From IMG/VR virus record IMGVR_UViG_3300028772_000011, positions 1 through 64,000 of that record: 64,000 bases of DNA. One strand, given 5' to 3'. Made by a program: the position numbers and the translations under genes. The stretch is from a virus. Shown here one piece after another: positions 37,559 through 46,837 of this stretch (position 1 is its first letter; each line of letters starts with the position of its first letter). A model generated the notes under the pieces. The model saw only the letters and a program-made list of their open reading frames with translations. It was not told the origin of the DNA and did no database searches.

Positions 37559-38923
37559 ATGAATATAAAAACGTATTTAGATAAAACGAATACAATTGTC
37601 TATAACTCACTTGTAAACACTGGTCAAAACCCAGTATGTGAATTATATTATGGGGATGGATTCACTCGTGTATTACTACATTTTGATACCAGTAAAATTA
37701 GCGCATTAATAGACGATAAAACATTTGCTGATACAACCAAATTAAAACACATATTAAAATTAAAAAATTGTTGGGGTTTACAAACAATTGACAGTAGAAG
37801 CGTATTTAATTCTGGTAAAGACACAGTTAAAGAAAGAACATCATCTTTTGATTTATATTTAATTAGAATACCAGAGTTATGGGATGCAGGTGTTGGTAAT
37901 GAGTTTACCAAAGATGGATTTATTACAAAACAACCAAGTCTTTCGTATAATGCATCTAACTGGTTTAATTCTGGAACAGAGAAACCGTGGTATAATGGAA
38001 ATGGTGTATTATCTGAAATATCATCAACTGATATAATAGCAATTCAGCATTTTGATATTGGTAATGAGGACATAGAAATTGATTTAACAGATGAAATAAA
38101 TAATATTTTATCTGGAAACACAGATAATAATGGGTTTATGTTAAAATTTGTTGATCAACTCGAACAAACTACAATGAACAAAGCACAATACGTTGGGTTT
38201 TTTACACAAAATAGTAACACATTTTTCAAACCTTTTATTGAATCGACTTATGATGATGTTATTTCAGATGATAGAAATGACTTTTATCTGGATAAGGATA
38301 ATAAATTATATTTCTATTCTATCATAGGGGGTCATTTAACGAACTTAGACCAATTACCGACCTGTTCTATCAGCGAAGAAGAGAAAGTTGTTTATCAAGC
38401 CTCAAAAGGGGTTTATTACATTGAATTAAACTTATCATCACAAGCAGTCCAAGAAAATGAGATGATATATGATATTTGGTCAAATATAATATTCAATCAT
38501 ATTACGTTTAATGATGTTGAACTTGACTTTGTAACTAAAACCAGTTCTAATTATTTTGATTTTGGAAATTCAAAAATAGAAACAAAAAAATATACGACTA
38601 ATATATTCGGTATTAATAATGATCAAAAAGTTGATAGGGGTCAAAGAATTAAGATAGGGGTACAGGCTAGAGAAGAATTTACGATCAACAAATCGATAAA
38701 TTCAAATAATATGGAAATTAGAATATACGTAAAAGAAGTTGATAAACAATTTGATGTAATCTCATGGGATAAAATCGAAAAAGGCTCAACTGAAAATTAT
38801 TATATGTTAGATACAGATAGTTTACTACCAAACAAATATTATATAGATATTAAAATGAATGTGAATAACGAAATAAAAATACACAAGGAATTACTTGTTT
38901 TTAATATAGTTAATCAAATTTAA
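37559..38923 (+). CDS. Unknown beta-rich virion candidate
   Basis: This 454-residue protein is mainly beta strand. An N-terminal jelly-roll-like region (TRVLLHFDTSKISAL, SSFDLYLIRIPELWDAG, IEIDLTDEINNIL) resembles DNRLRE-type modules. C-terminal immunoglobulin-like strands follow (KIGVQAREEF, PNKYYIDIKMNVN). A tail-fibre attachment or baseplate periphery role is likely. It is transcribed alone. Confidence 0.65.
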   Translation: MNIKTYLDKTNTIVYNSLVNTGQNPVCELYYGDGFTRVLLHFDTSKISALIDDKTFADTTKLKHILKLKNCWGLQTIDSRSVFNSGKDTVKERTSSFDLYLIRIPELWDAGVGNEFTKDGFITKQPSLSYNASNWFNSGTEKPWYNGNGVLSEISSTDIIAIQHFDIGNEDIEIDLTDEINNILSGNTDNNGFMLKFVDQLEQTTMNKAQYVGFFTQNSNTFFKPFIESTYDDVISDDRNDFYLDKDNKLYFYSIIGGHLTNLDQLPTCSISEEEKVVYQASKGVYYIELNLSSQAVQENEMIYDIWSNIIFNHITFNDVELDFVTKTSSNYFDFGNSKIETKKYTTNIFGINNDQKVDRGQRIKIGVQAREEFTINKSINSNNMEIRIYVKEVDKQFDVISWDKIEKGSTENYYMLDTDSLLPNKYYIDIKMNVNNEIKIHKELLVFNIVNQI

Positions 38924-39024
38924 AAATAAATATATAAGTCACTTGTTTATTAAATAAATTAATATAATTATAATAAAATACTTTAAAATAAAAACGACTT
39001 ATTGTGAAATATTTAATACTTATA

Positions 39025-39139
39025 TTAAAATAATAGCACGAGTTGCTGGAAAACATTAAATATGGAGCTTAAACGAGCGAATAAATATTACAAAGATTGA
39101 TTGAATGGGTGTACATCTAAATGTACGCCCATTTTTGTT
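39025..39139 (+). ncRNA. Possible small RNA in the gap 38924-39181
   Basis: The gap of about 260 bases before the PhoH-like gene has no substantial ORF. A TTATATTAAAATAATA stretch like the late boxes (about 39019-39034) is followed by about 70 bases with short inverted pairs (AGC..GCT; GCTTAAACGAGC) and a perfect terminator at 39104. A 12-codon frame (39062-39100, ATG to TGA) is the only alternative coding content. It could be a short regulatory RNA, a leader peptide or a decayed gene. No known RNA family or tRNA is recognised. Confidence 0.3.
39104..39139 (+). terminator. Intrinsic terminator
   Basis: A 13-base stem, AATGGGTGTACAT / ATGTACGCCCATT (one G-U pair), has a 4-base loop and a T run. 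Confidence 0.85.
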
Positions 39140-39181
39140 TTATATAAGTAGCTAATAAATAACAAATTAAATAAAAACAGT

Positions 39182-40027
39182 ATGGGTATTAGAAAAGGTA
39201 GTGCTTCAATAAATGCGGGAACGACGAAGCAAGCAAGAGGCAACACTGGTGCCGAAAAGAAAACCAGAGAAAAGAAACCGAAGATGTCGACTCAGGATAT
39301 AGAGAATAAATATGGAGTTAGAAGTAAATCTTTAAATTATAAAATAAATTTCAAACCACTAACCGATACACAAGACATATATTATCGAATGCTCAAAGAA
39401 AAACAAATTACTTTTTGTACTGGAGTTCCTGGAAGTGGAAAATCATTCGTTTGTTTGTCTGCCGCATTAAAGTTACTTGCTGAAGATAATGAATATAAAA
39501 GAATATTAATAGTTAGCCCAACAGTAGAAGCTGGCAACATGGAACTCGGCTATTTAAAGGGATCAAAGGATGAAAAAATCGCTCCTTATTTAGAGGCCGA
39601 TTTCCAAACTATTACAGATATTTTACAATTAAATGGGAATATGTCTGAAACAATTTTAAAAGACTTAATTGAAACAAAACATATTCAAGGTGATTGCGTT
39701 AATTTTATGCGCGGAAAAACAATTAAAAATACTATTTGCATCATTACAGAAGCAGAAAATTTCAACAAACAAGAACTGTGGTTATTACTATCGCGCGTAT
39801 CACCATCTTCAAAATATTTTATTAATGGAGATAATAGACAGCAAGACAGAAAAGATATTAAAGGCAGCCAGCAAAATGGGCTAAAATTTGCTATGGATAC
39901 ATTAAAAAATAAAATTGATAAAATCGGGTTCTGTCACTTCACAAAAAAAGATATCGTTCGAGATCCGATAATTGAGGAGATAATGAATTTATGGTTTGAA
40001 GGTGAAAATTTAAATGATGAGTATTAA
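39182..40027 (+). CDS. phoH: PhoH-like ATPase
   Basis: This 281-residue protein has a basic, disordered N-terminal 40 residues, then the PhoH core. KPLTDTQDIYY is followed by Walker A GVPGSGKS (81-88), the family phrase ELGYLKGSKDEKIAPYL, and a Walker B-like ICIITEAENF in place of the more common DEAQN. The sensor-like strand KYFINGDNRQQD follows. PhoH-like genes are common in T4-like phages; the role is probably RNA or nucleotide metabolism but is not settled. It ends at a terminator shared with the convergent glycosyltransferase. Confidence 0.85.
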   Translation: MGIRKGSASINAGTTKQARGNTGAEKKTREKKPKMSTQDIENKYGVRSKSLNYKINFKPLTDTQDIYYRMLKEKQITFCTGVPGSGKSFVCLSAALKLLAEDNEYKRILIVSPTVEAGNMELGYLKGSKDEKIAPYLEADFQTITDILQLNGNMSETILKDLIETKHIQGDCVNFMRGKTIKNTICIITEAENFNKQELWLLLSRVSPSSKYFINGDNRQQDRKDIKGSQQNGLKFAMDTLKNKIDKIGFCHFTKKDIVRDPIIEEIMNLWFEGENLNDEY

Positions 40028-40036
40028 TATAATAAT

Positions 40037-40063
40037 AAATGGGGAACTAATTATTCCCCATTT
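40037..40063. terminator. Bidirectional intrinsic terminator
   Basis: AAATGGGGAA / TTCCCCATTT, a 10-base stem with a 7-base loop, between the convergent genes ending at 40027 and 40067. Confidence 0.82.
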
Positions 40064-40066
40064 ATT

Positions 40067-40849
40067 TTACAATCGAATCATATTATTTGTATAAATATCC
40101 TCATAAGAGTCTACATATCCATCACAAAACCATTTTTTTGGTGCTACTACTATTTTATCTTTATTTTTATTTAGATAGCTACCCCACCACGAAAATGTTG
40201 AGTTAGAAATAATATTATGATTGCACATTGACATTAAATATAGTTGTTCATAATCCGCAAGATTAAAAGAATTATCAATAAAAATTATATCATTACTTTG
40301 GGGTATGTTTTCTTTACACCACACTATATCATCCGAAAAAACCAAAACAGTTTTACCGACAAATAGCTTTAAAGAGTTTACAATATAATCCAACCCAATA
40401 AATCTATGCGTGTCTTTGTTTTTTAAATAGTCCCCCCGCCGAACGTGTAATGAAACAACTTCCTTATTATTTCTTATTTTTTTCAAAACGCAATTAAGTT
40501 TATTAACCATCTTAATAGTCGGTGAAAATAGTCCAATAATATAGTCTTTATTATTAAAGAAATATTTTTCACTTTGGAAAAAACCAATTAATTTAATATC
40601 TTTTTGATAAGTTATCTCACTAAAACTAAAATTTGGCTCTATATATTTCCAAATACAATTTATTTTACGATCAAGAACACTTGATAAAATATTGTCTTTA
40701 TAAATATTTGATAAATAACCTTGCCCGCATTGCTGATGATCAGAAATATCAAAACAAGTCAAATCATTATTATCCAAAGCCAGAGATACAGCCGCTGCGA
40801 TTTGAAACATTAGATTACCAATACCGCATTTTAATTCCGAGGTTACCAT
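40067..40849 (-). CDS. Fucosyltransferase-like glycosyltransferase, GT11
   Basis: This 260-residue protein has the three GT11 signatures: the N-terminal GIGNLMFQIA (9-18), the donor-binding HVRRGDYL (135-142) and SNSTFSWWGSYL (215-226). GT11 enzymes transfer fucose from GDP-fucose in alpha-1,2 linkage to galactose-type acceptors. In a phage this could decorate virion glycans or change host surface sugar. It follows the GT2-type gene by one base, and both are read from a host-type promoter, so expression is early rather than with the virion genes. Confidence 0.9.
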   Translation of the reverse strand: MVTSELKCGIGNLMFQIAAAVSLALDNNDLTCFDISDHQQCGQGYLSNIYKDNILSSVLDRKINCIWKYIEPNFSFSEITYQKDIKLIGFFQSEKYFFNNKDYIIGLFSPTIKMVNKLNCVLKKIRNNKEVVSLHVRRGDYLKNKDTHRFIGLDYIVNSLKLFVGKTVLVFSDDIVWCKENIPQSNDIIFIDNSFNLADYEQLYLMSMCNHNIISNSTFSWWGSYLNKNKDKIVVAPKKWFCDGYVDSYEDIYTNNMIRL

Positions 40850-40850
40850 A

Positions 40851-41612
40851 TTATTTAATTTCGTTATTTATTTTAATACAAGTTTTAATTGTTTCATTAA
40901 ATAATGTTATTGTTTTTTGATCCTCAAAACTATATTGAATCCCATGGCCCAATTTTTTATTTATAGAAGATAATCTTTCCCTATACATTTTATATCTTTC
41001 CAAGACATATTCGATTGATAGATGTTTGTAATGGAATAAGAATATCTTTTCACCATCGTAATATTTAACATACCCAACTGGATTACACGAATGAGCACCA
41101 GGAGTATAATTAATTTCACTTATTTTATTTGGATTAAAAATAATTCTTTTACCGAACGACCCATACTTAACCCCAGTAGTAATTATTTCATGTAATAACT
41201 TATTTTCTTCATATACTGGGAATTTTTCTGAATACATATCAAAAATAGTCGGAAAACATATTGTCTGTTCATTAGCCAACATATATTGAAGTTCTTCTGT
41301 GATTGAAACTGAAAATAAAGCTTCATCAAAATCGCATACAACAACAAAATCGCATTTACCAATGCTACGTTTCCAAGCATTATTTTTTAATTCTAAATAT
41401 ATTGAGTCGTTCAATTCGTTATTTGATTCATAAGATATAATTTCAACGTTAAATCTATTTTCCTGAGATAACATCTGTACACTGTTATCCGTGGAATTAT
41501 TATCAAGTACATAAACATTTGTTGCAAATTTAGCCCAATAATCAAGCATAAAAGGTACTAACATTTCCTCATTATAACACAACACATAAACGTCAACTTT
41601 AACTTTATCCAT
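40851..41612 (-). CDS. Glycosyltransferase, GT2-type (Glyco_tranf_2_4-like)
   Basis: This 253-residue protein opens VDVYVLCYNEEMLVPFML. It has YVLDNNSTDNS near 35 and the metal site VVVCDFDEALF near 90, then GAHSCNPVG and FHYKHLSIEYVLERY. This order is typical of the GT2-like enzymes that make surface polysaccharide. It is the first gene of a two-gene unit with the GT11 enzyme, about 110 bases downstream of a TTG-N20-TAnnTTTG promoter. Confidence 0.85.
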   Translation of the reverse strand: MDKVKVDVYVLCYNEEMLVPFMLDYWAKFATNVYVLDNNSTDNSVQMLSQENRFNVEIISYESNNELNDSIYLELKNNAWKRSIGKCDFVVVCDFDEALFSVSITEELQYMLANEQTICFPTIFDMYSEKFPVYEENKLLHEIITTGVKYGSFGKRIIFNPNKISEINYTPGAHSCNPVGYVKYYDGEKIFLFHYKHLSIEYVLERYKMYRERLSSINKKLGHGIQYSFEDQKTITLFNETIKTCIKINNEIK

Positions 41613-41722
41613 CCAATATTAATTTAATTCCAATTTATACATAAATAATCCTTTCTAAACCCAAATTTATGAAATATTTTATATCTATCTACTTACTATT
41701 AAATATTCTAATTATGTTTCAA

Positions 41723-41753
41723 CAAATATACTAATAAAATATTAAAAAAACAA
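41723..41753 (-). promoter_or_regulatory. Early promoter, Bacteroidetes type, for the glycosyltransferase pair
   Basis: On the minus strand TTG (complement of 41751-41753), exactly 20 bases, then TATATTTG (complement of 41723-41730). Flanks AACTTGTTTTT and ATTTTATTAGTA match the polymerase promoter. Confidence 0.78.
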
Positions 41754-41778
41754 GTTCAAATAAATTATTTAATAAAAA

Positions 41779-41810
41779 TAAGGTGTAACCTTTTTAAAGA
41801 TTACACCTTA
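41779..41810 (-). terminator. Terminator of the major capsid gene
   Basis: A 10-base perfect stem, TAAGGTGTAA / TTACACCTTA, 23 bases after the capsid gene stop on the minus strand, followed by A/T-rich sequence. Confidence 0.8.
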
Positions 41811-41832
41811 TAAAATTATATTAAATCAACAA

Positions 41833-43638
41833 TTAACGGAATTCGTTAGTTGACCATTTTTGTAAACCATCAACATGAACCTGACCATAGAACTTGTTAT
41901 TAACCACTTTCTTAGCGTAACGAGTCATAATGTATTTAATCGGTGCTCCACCGTTAAATGGGTTGTACATCAGTGGAGAAAGTGTTAATGGAATATATGG
42001 TGCATAAATGTAACCAGTATCCATCAAACTCTTACCGTGGTGACCAATTATAATAGAATCAGAAGGAGAATATGGGTCAACATATACTTGGTAACGGTTT
42101 TGTAACGAACCGATACGTTCAATTCCTAAATTGTATTGATCAGATTCTGCAGAAGCATCAGATACGTGGAAATACTCCAAGTTATTGAATACGGCAGAAA
42201 TTTCAGTACTTACAACTACGAAGTTAGCTGCACCTTGAAGAGTTGATTTTTGGATTTGACCAGAAATCTGGTTAATCTTAGTAAACAATTCTTGGTTCCA
42301 GTCTTTTTGTGTATAGTTAGTTGAAAAACCAGTGATTTTTCTCCATCCGTTTACATCAAATTTCAATTGCCAAGGAGCAACAACACGAAGTTCACGAAGA
42401 ATTTCACGGTCAATTTCAGCAGCAACTTGTTGAGAAAGTACAGCTGTCAATTCAGCTTCAGCATCAATGTTCTGGAAAACAGCAACATCCTGAGCCATTT
42501 CTGGTGACCAAGTAGCGCGCAATTTACGTTCTTCAACAGAAATAGTCAAAGAATCTAAAGTTACACCAACTTCACCAATCTCAGTATCCAATTCAAGGGT
42601 GTCATAAGTAGCCCAACCAATTTTAAATGTGCTTGCATCAACAGTATTTCCAGAAGCAACTCCTGCATAACCATCAACTAAATTACTTGCACTTGGTTTA
42701 GTTAAATCAACTTCCAAATAAATAGCACCAGTAGCATCACAAACGTTGTTACGTTCAACAATACCCTTACCATATTTCTGAGTCATTACGCGATAAAGAA
42801 CAGGTTCACCAGCAGCAAACGAAGTTGCACCAGTCAAAGTTTTTCCGTCCCCCATTACAACTTTTAAAGAAGCCAAGAAGCTTTCAGTATCCATTTCATT
42901 ACCATCAGCACCAGTTAATTTACCAGCTCCGTAGCTATTAAATCCAGTTACTTTTAAAACAACGTGACGAAGAGTACCATCAGTTGCAAGAACGTTTGTA
43001 ACGTTAGTTGCACCAGTTACATAATTTCCATCAACATAAGAAACAGGAGCAGCAGTACCCATTTGTAAATGTACTTTACCCTTAGAGTTATCATACAAGA
43101 AATCATCATAGAACAAGTCATATAAAGATTTTGCATAATTAGTAGTAATACCAGAAGCATCAATCTGAACTCCAGGAACATAACCACGAACTAAATCAGC
43201 ACCAGAAGCATTACGGTCACGTAAATTTGCACCCATCATACCTTTATGAGATCCAGTCAAACCACTAAGAATTCCTTGTCCATCACCTTCCCAAGTTCTT
43301 TCGGAAGTAACAGGACGTAAGAAGAATACTTTACCAATTGACATATTCATTGCCTGTACAGATACGATATCATTAGCCAGCAATTTACTGAACACACGAC
43401 GTATCATAGGGAATACAACTGTTTCAAATGAACCACTATTACTAGAGTCAGTTGTTTCTTTCATTATTTGTCTAGCCGTGTTTTCAAACAGCGTCGAAAT
43501 GGTTTCTTTCTTATGTCCCTCAAGACCTTCTGTAAAACCAAGCGCATCCCAACGTTTCGATACTTCTTCACGTAAACGACGTTCTTTATCCAATTCGATA
43601 TTACCAACTTTACCGCTGGCCAAAAATTCTCTAATCAT
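41833..43638 (-). CDS. Major capsid protein (T4 gp23-like)
   Basis: This 601-residue protein has the gp23 family layout. A charged N-terminal arm with RWDALGFTEGL and STLFENTARQI precedes a P-x-x-R-R motif (FPMIRRVF, about 76-83) and VSVQAMNMSIGKVFFLRPV. The central region includes IDREILRELR and the C-terminus has YAPYIPLTL and KYIMTRYAKKVV. T4 gp23 is 521 residues; the extra length is in the middle (about 140-350), possibly a surface insertion. It follows the scaffold gene by 46 bases and ends in a strong terminator. Confidence 0.95.
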   Translation of the reverse strand: MIREFLASGKVGNIELDKERRLREEVSKRWDALGFTEGLEGHKKETISTLFENTARQIMKETTDSSNSGSFETVVFPMIRRVFSKLLANDIVSVQAMNMSIGKVFFLRPVTSERTWEGDGQGILSGLTGSHKGMMGANLRDRNASGADLVRGYVPGVQIDASGITTNYAKSLYDLFYDDFLYDNSKGKVHLQMGTAAPVSYVDGNYVTGATNVTNVLATDGTLRHVVLKVTGFNSYGAGKLTGADGNEMDTESFLASLKVVMGDGKTLTGATSFAAGEPVLYRVMTQKYGKGIVERNNVCDATGAIYLEVDLTKPSASNLVDGYAGVASGNTVDASTFKIGWATYDTLELDTEIGEVGVTLDSLTISVEERKLRATWSPEMAQDVAVFQNIDAEAELTAVLSQQVAAEIDREILRELRVVAPWQLKFDVNGWRKITGFSTNYTQKDWNQELFTKINQISGQIQKSTLQGAANFVVVSTEISAVFNNLEYFHVSDASAESDQYNLGIERIGSLQNRYQVYVDPYSPSDSIIIGHHGKSLMDTGYIYAPYIPLTLSPLMYNPFNGGAPIKYIMTRYAKKVVNNKFYGQVHVDGLQKWSTNEFR

Positions 43639-43684
43639 TTTGTTATTTTTTTATTTTTTATTTTTTTTATTTTCCGATAGGTTA

Positions 43685-44986
43685 TTAATATTTATCCATT
43701 TTTCGCATTAACTCTTGCATCTTAACCATATCAGCATTTTGATATATAACTTTTTCATTGATAACCTTACTACCTTCTGCGCTAAATTGCTTATCAATTG
43801 AACTATTACTAATAACTTTTCCATTTAATTCTCTTTGAATAGTTTCGAAAAGTAAGTTACCAGCTTCAATAGATTTAGCCTCACTTGCAAAACGATTTAA
43901 AATAACTGCTTTTTCATCTTTAGTTGTAGAATTTTCGAGAATTAACTTTACGAATTTTCCAAGACTATTATTTAGTACTGCATTTTCTTTTAATTGTCCA
44001 ACAAATTGACCAAGCGCACTTTTCAATTGAACCATTTCGTTTTCAGTTGATTTCTTAAACGACTCATGTTGTTCAGTCAAGCTATTAATTTTTTTAGTGT
44101 ATGCGATTTTAAGAGCTTTTACTTCTTTACTTTCACCAACTAATTGACCACCGTTTCTTTTATTAGCACCAGGAGCATTTGCAGCCCTTGTTTGCGATAA
44201 AACACCAGCACGTCTATTAACACTATATGATTGAGTTATATTTTTTTCATCAACTAATCCTTCGCCAGCGGCATCTGGACCAACCTCAGGTTCGTTTTCT
44301 TCCGATAATTCGGTTTCATTCCCCTCATAACTATGATGCATCCCTTCGGATACAACGGGTTCATCATCTAAGTCAATTTCAATTTCTGGGTCTAAATCAG
44401 CATCAATACTAGGATCTACATCCGCACCAGCCGATGGGGTAGTATCAATCATATATTCTGCGCCAGTCTCATTGTCATTGAGTTCGATCTTTCCATCACC
44501 CAAATCTGTAATGCTTACTGAATCATTTCCATCAATGCGTTTAAACACTTTGATTAATTGACTAGTATCTGCACCTGTAAGGTCATACTCACCATCATCC
44601 GATTTAAATTGATCAATGTCAAAATCTTCTTCTTCGCCTGATTCCAAATCTGAATCCACATCAGCGCCATCTACATCTACGTCAACATCTACGTCAGCGT
44701 TATCAGTTTCTGGTTCTTCTACTTCTACATTATCCAATCCGCTTTCGGTTGAATCGGTATCTTCCACACCTTCAATATCTATATTATCACCATTCACGTC
44801 ATCCGTTTCAGCATCCTTATCTGGATCTTCTTCTTCAAATGCTTCGGTCATATAATTTTTAAGTCCTTTTTTAACAGCGTTTTCAAAAATAGTATTCACT
44901 GTATCTTCACTTGTTTCTTTTAAAAAGGTTTTCATTTTTTGTAGATCCAGAAGTGCTTCTTTCACGCTATCATTTTTTTCACTCAT
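43685..44986 (-). CDS. Prohead scaffold / core protein (T4 gp22-like)
   Basis: This 433-residue protein is extremely acidic between about 50 and 235, with D-V-D-V-D repeats (VDVDVDVDGADVDSD). A helical C-terminal half (about 285-400) has coiled-coil character (KINSLTEQHESFKKSTENEMVQL) as in gp22. MTEAF near residue 45 fits the [L/I/M]-x-E cleavage pattern. It lies between the endolysin and capsid genes, and the transcription order 21-22-23 of T4 is kept. Two TATTTATA-type boxes stand upstream. The assignment rests on composition plus synteny. Confidence 0.85.
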   Translation of the reverse strand: MSEKNDSVKEALLDLQKMKTFLKETSEDTVNTIFENAVKKGLKNYMTEAFEEEDPDKDAETDDVNGDNIDIEGVEDTDSTESGLDNVEVEEPETDNADVDVDVDVDGADVDSDLESGEEEDFDIDQFKSDDGEYDLTGADTSQLIKVFKRIDGNDSVSITDLGDGKIELNDNETGAEYMIDTTPSAGADVDPSIDADLDPEIEIDLDDEPVVSEGMHHSYEGNETELSEENEPEVGPDAAGEGLVDEKNITQSYSVNRRAGVLSQTRAANAPGANKRNGGQLVGESKEVKALKIAYTKKINSLTEQHESFKKSTENEMVQLKSALGQFVGQLKENAVLNNSLGKFVKLILENSTTKDEKAVILNRFASEAKSIEAGNLLFETIQRELNGKVISNSSIDKQFSAEGSKVINEKVIYQNADMVKMQELMRKMDKY

Positions 44987-45016
44987 TGTAATTGATAATT
45001 AATTTAATTATTTTAA

Positions 45017-45135
45017 TATAAATATATATTATTTTGAAAAAAAACATTTATTTTTAAATTTATTTTTAATTATATTAAGTTATTTATATAATTTCAACTA
45101 TTTTAATAGTATTTTTGATTATTTTAATATAAATA
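45017..45135 (-). promoter_or_regulatory. Tandem candidate late promoters for scaffold and capsid
   Basis: Two copies of TATTTATATTAAAATAAT on the minus strand (cores are complements of 45017-45024 and 45128-45135) lie in the 190-base gap upstream of gp22-gp23. Tandem boxes would suit the most abundant virion proteins. The gap otherwise is plain A/T sequence. Confidence 0.45.
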
Positions 45136-45176
45136 CTTTTTATTTGTTAAAAATCAAACACTTTATTAAATTATTT

Positions 45177-45815
45177 TTATTTATTTATTAAATTATAGTA
45201 ATATTGTGTTTTTTTAATTCTATCTTCTAATCCATTTGGTATTACACTTGAATTAACATTACCTACATTTATAGCTTTTGATAATAACGTAATCGATTTT
45301 TCATCTACCCCTTTAGCATATTTCCAAAGGTTATTTGTATCAAAGAAAAATTTTGCTGATTCAAATGGATATTTTGTTGCTATTAAACTTGGATTGTTTT
45401 TTACTTCTGGGTCTTTAATGTATGTCGCAAATGCAACATGATTAATTTTTCCAGTTAATTGAATTGGGCCAACACCTTTGTGTAGCCAACCATCACCACT
45501 TGCTTCGTTACCATTACCCATTCTATTACAATAGACGTGGTTTGCTATCTTTTCTGGCTGCCTTTGAAATTCATTAGCAGATTGAGTTGTAAAATACTTA
45601 TGGAAGGTTGATAATAATGCGGCTGCTGAATAATTCAAGTTTTCATACAGTGATATAAATGAATTACTCTCGTGATCACATTGACCCATAAAATTAGCCA
45701 GCTCTTCATTCGACGATATTTTATTAATCTCTTTTATTTTTAATAGTGTTATTTTACCTATTATTCCATCAGCATCTAATCCATATTTTTTTTGAAAATC
45801 TAATATCATTCCCAT
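45177..45815 (-). CDS. Endolysin, GH19 chitinase-like, with peptidoglycan-binding N-terminus
   Basis: This 212-residue protein begins with a short PG_binding_1-like unit (FQKKYGLDADGIIGKIT). A GH19 lysozyme domain follows: FMGQCDHESNSF carries the first catalytic Glu (about residue 49), then YENLNYSA and SGDGWLHKGVGPIQLTGKINH, the family phrase around the second acidic site. It cleaves the peptidoglycan glycan strand at lysis. There is no signal peptide, so it probably needs a holin, which I did not find. Its place between gp21 and gp22 is unusual for a T4-like phage. Confidence 0.88.
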   Translation of the reverse strand: MGMILDFQKKYGLDADGIIGKITLLKIKEINKISSNEELANFMGQCDHESNSFISLYENLNYSAAALLSTFHKYFTTQSANEFQRQPEKIANHVYCNRMGNGNEASGDGWLHKGVGPIQLTGKINHVAFATYIKDPEVKNNPSLIATKYPFESAKFFFDTNNLWKYAKGVDEKSITLLSKAINVGNVNSSVIPNGLEDRIKKTQYYYNLINK

Positions 45816-45832
45816 AACTTTCTATGTGTTTT

Positions 45833-46837
45833 TTAAAATAAATTTATTGTATAATCTATATTATCTAAATCCTTTAATACCGAAGCTGCTTTTTCAACTT
45901 CGTTAACAAACAGATCAACATTCTTTGATAGCTCAGAAATACTATTTTCAACCTGAATAAAATGTTCATCATTCTGGTCGTATGCATATTCTGGTAGCCC
46001 CCAAATTGAATTAAGTGTTTTTCTTTTAATTAAATCAAAGCCTCTATTAGCCTCATCCGTTTCAACCATTATATTATAGAAATTAGGATAAGACAATGTT
46101 TGGGTGTTAAAAAAAGCATTATATTTATTCTGTAATTCCAAGAACTTTTTACTATACTGTTGTAAAAACAAAGTATTAATTTGAGGGACATCTTCATTGA
46201 TAACCCTTCTAACGACATTTTCAATCAATGATTTTATATTTATATTTTCCATAATGAGGTCATTTTCTATTGCTAATTCTTTAATTTCTGTTTTATCGCT
46301 AGAATCGATTGAATCAGATGATAATAATGCTGACACAACTTCTTTCGTTACCAAACCACTCCTAAGTATTTCTTTAAATTTTTCAATATTATTTTCCACT
46401 AATATTATATTGTCAGAATCTGACTTAGCTAATGTTGCATTTTTAAATTTCGGATAAAAATATGGTATGTTATTGGTTTTTTTAAAATCATATATTTGAC
46501 CGCATTTTATTTGAATAATATTTTCAATTGGAATTGATCTTGCAGCCCCTTGTATTCCATTAACATCGTATTGAGAATTATCTCTAATGAATAGTAAATC
46601 AAGATCACTCATTTTAACATCACGACTATTATTACTCTGACTTCTTTTGAGCATTGTATCAACATTCATTGTAGCATGAGTAATATTCCGCAATTCTCCT
46701 GTTGTTCTCTTCACAAACAATACAGAAAAATGTTGTTTTCCGTTAGCAATTTTATTCCATAATTCAACTGGGAATATATGCCTGGAAAATGCTTCCGTTA
46801 AAGGTAATATGTCATTATTTTTTGCTGCGAGGATCAT
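45833..46837 (-). CDS. Unknown protein of the head-gene cluster
   Basis: This 334-residue protein has a beta-rich N-terminal part (HFSVLFVKRTTGELRNITHATMN; DLDLLFIRDNSQYDVNGIQGAARSIPIENI) and a helical C-terminus. In the middle, IKSLIENVVRRVINED resembles the amphipathic helix plus [L/I]-x-E found in other virion candidates. It overlaps the preceding endonuclease gene by 4 bases (ATGA). A virion role is inferred from context; no family is recognised. Confidence 0.65.
   Translation of the reverse strand: MILAAKNNDILPLTEAFSRHIFPVELWNKIANGKQHFSVLFVKRTTGELRNITHATMNVDTMLKRSQSNNSRDVKMSDLDLLFIRDNSQYDVNGIQGAARSIPIENIIQIKCGQIYDFKKTNNIPYFYPKFKNATLAKSDSDNIILVENNIEKFKEILRSGLVTKEVVSALLSSDSIDSSDKTEIKELAIENDLIMENINIKSLIENVVRRVINEDVPQINTLFLQQYSKKFLELQNKYNAFFNTQTLSYPNFYNIMVETDEANRGFDLIKRKTLNSIWGLPEYAYDQNDEHFIQVENSISELSKNVDLFVNEVEKAASVLKDLDNIDYTINLF

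Noticed and set aside
38924-39181. tRNA gene in the largest plus-strand gap
   Set aside because: No cloverleaf arms or TTCRANNC loop could be found; only short hairpins and a terminator.
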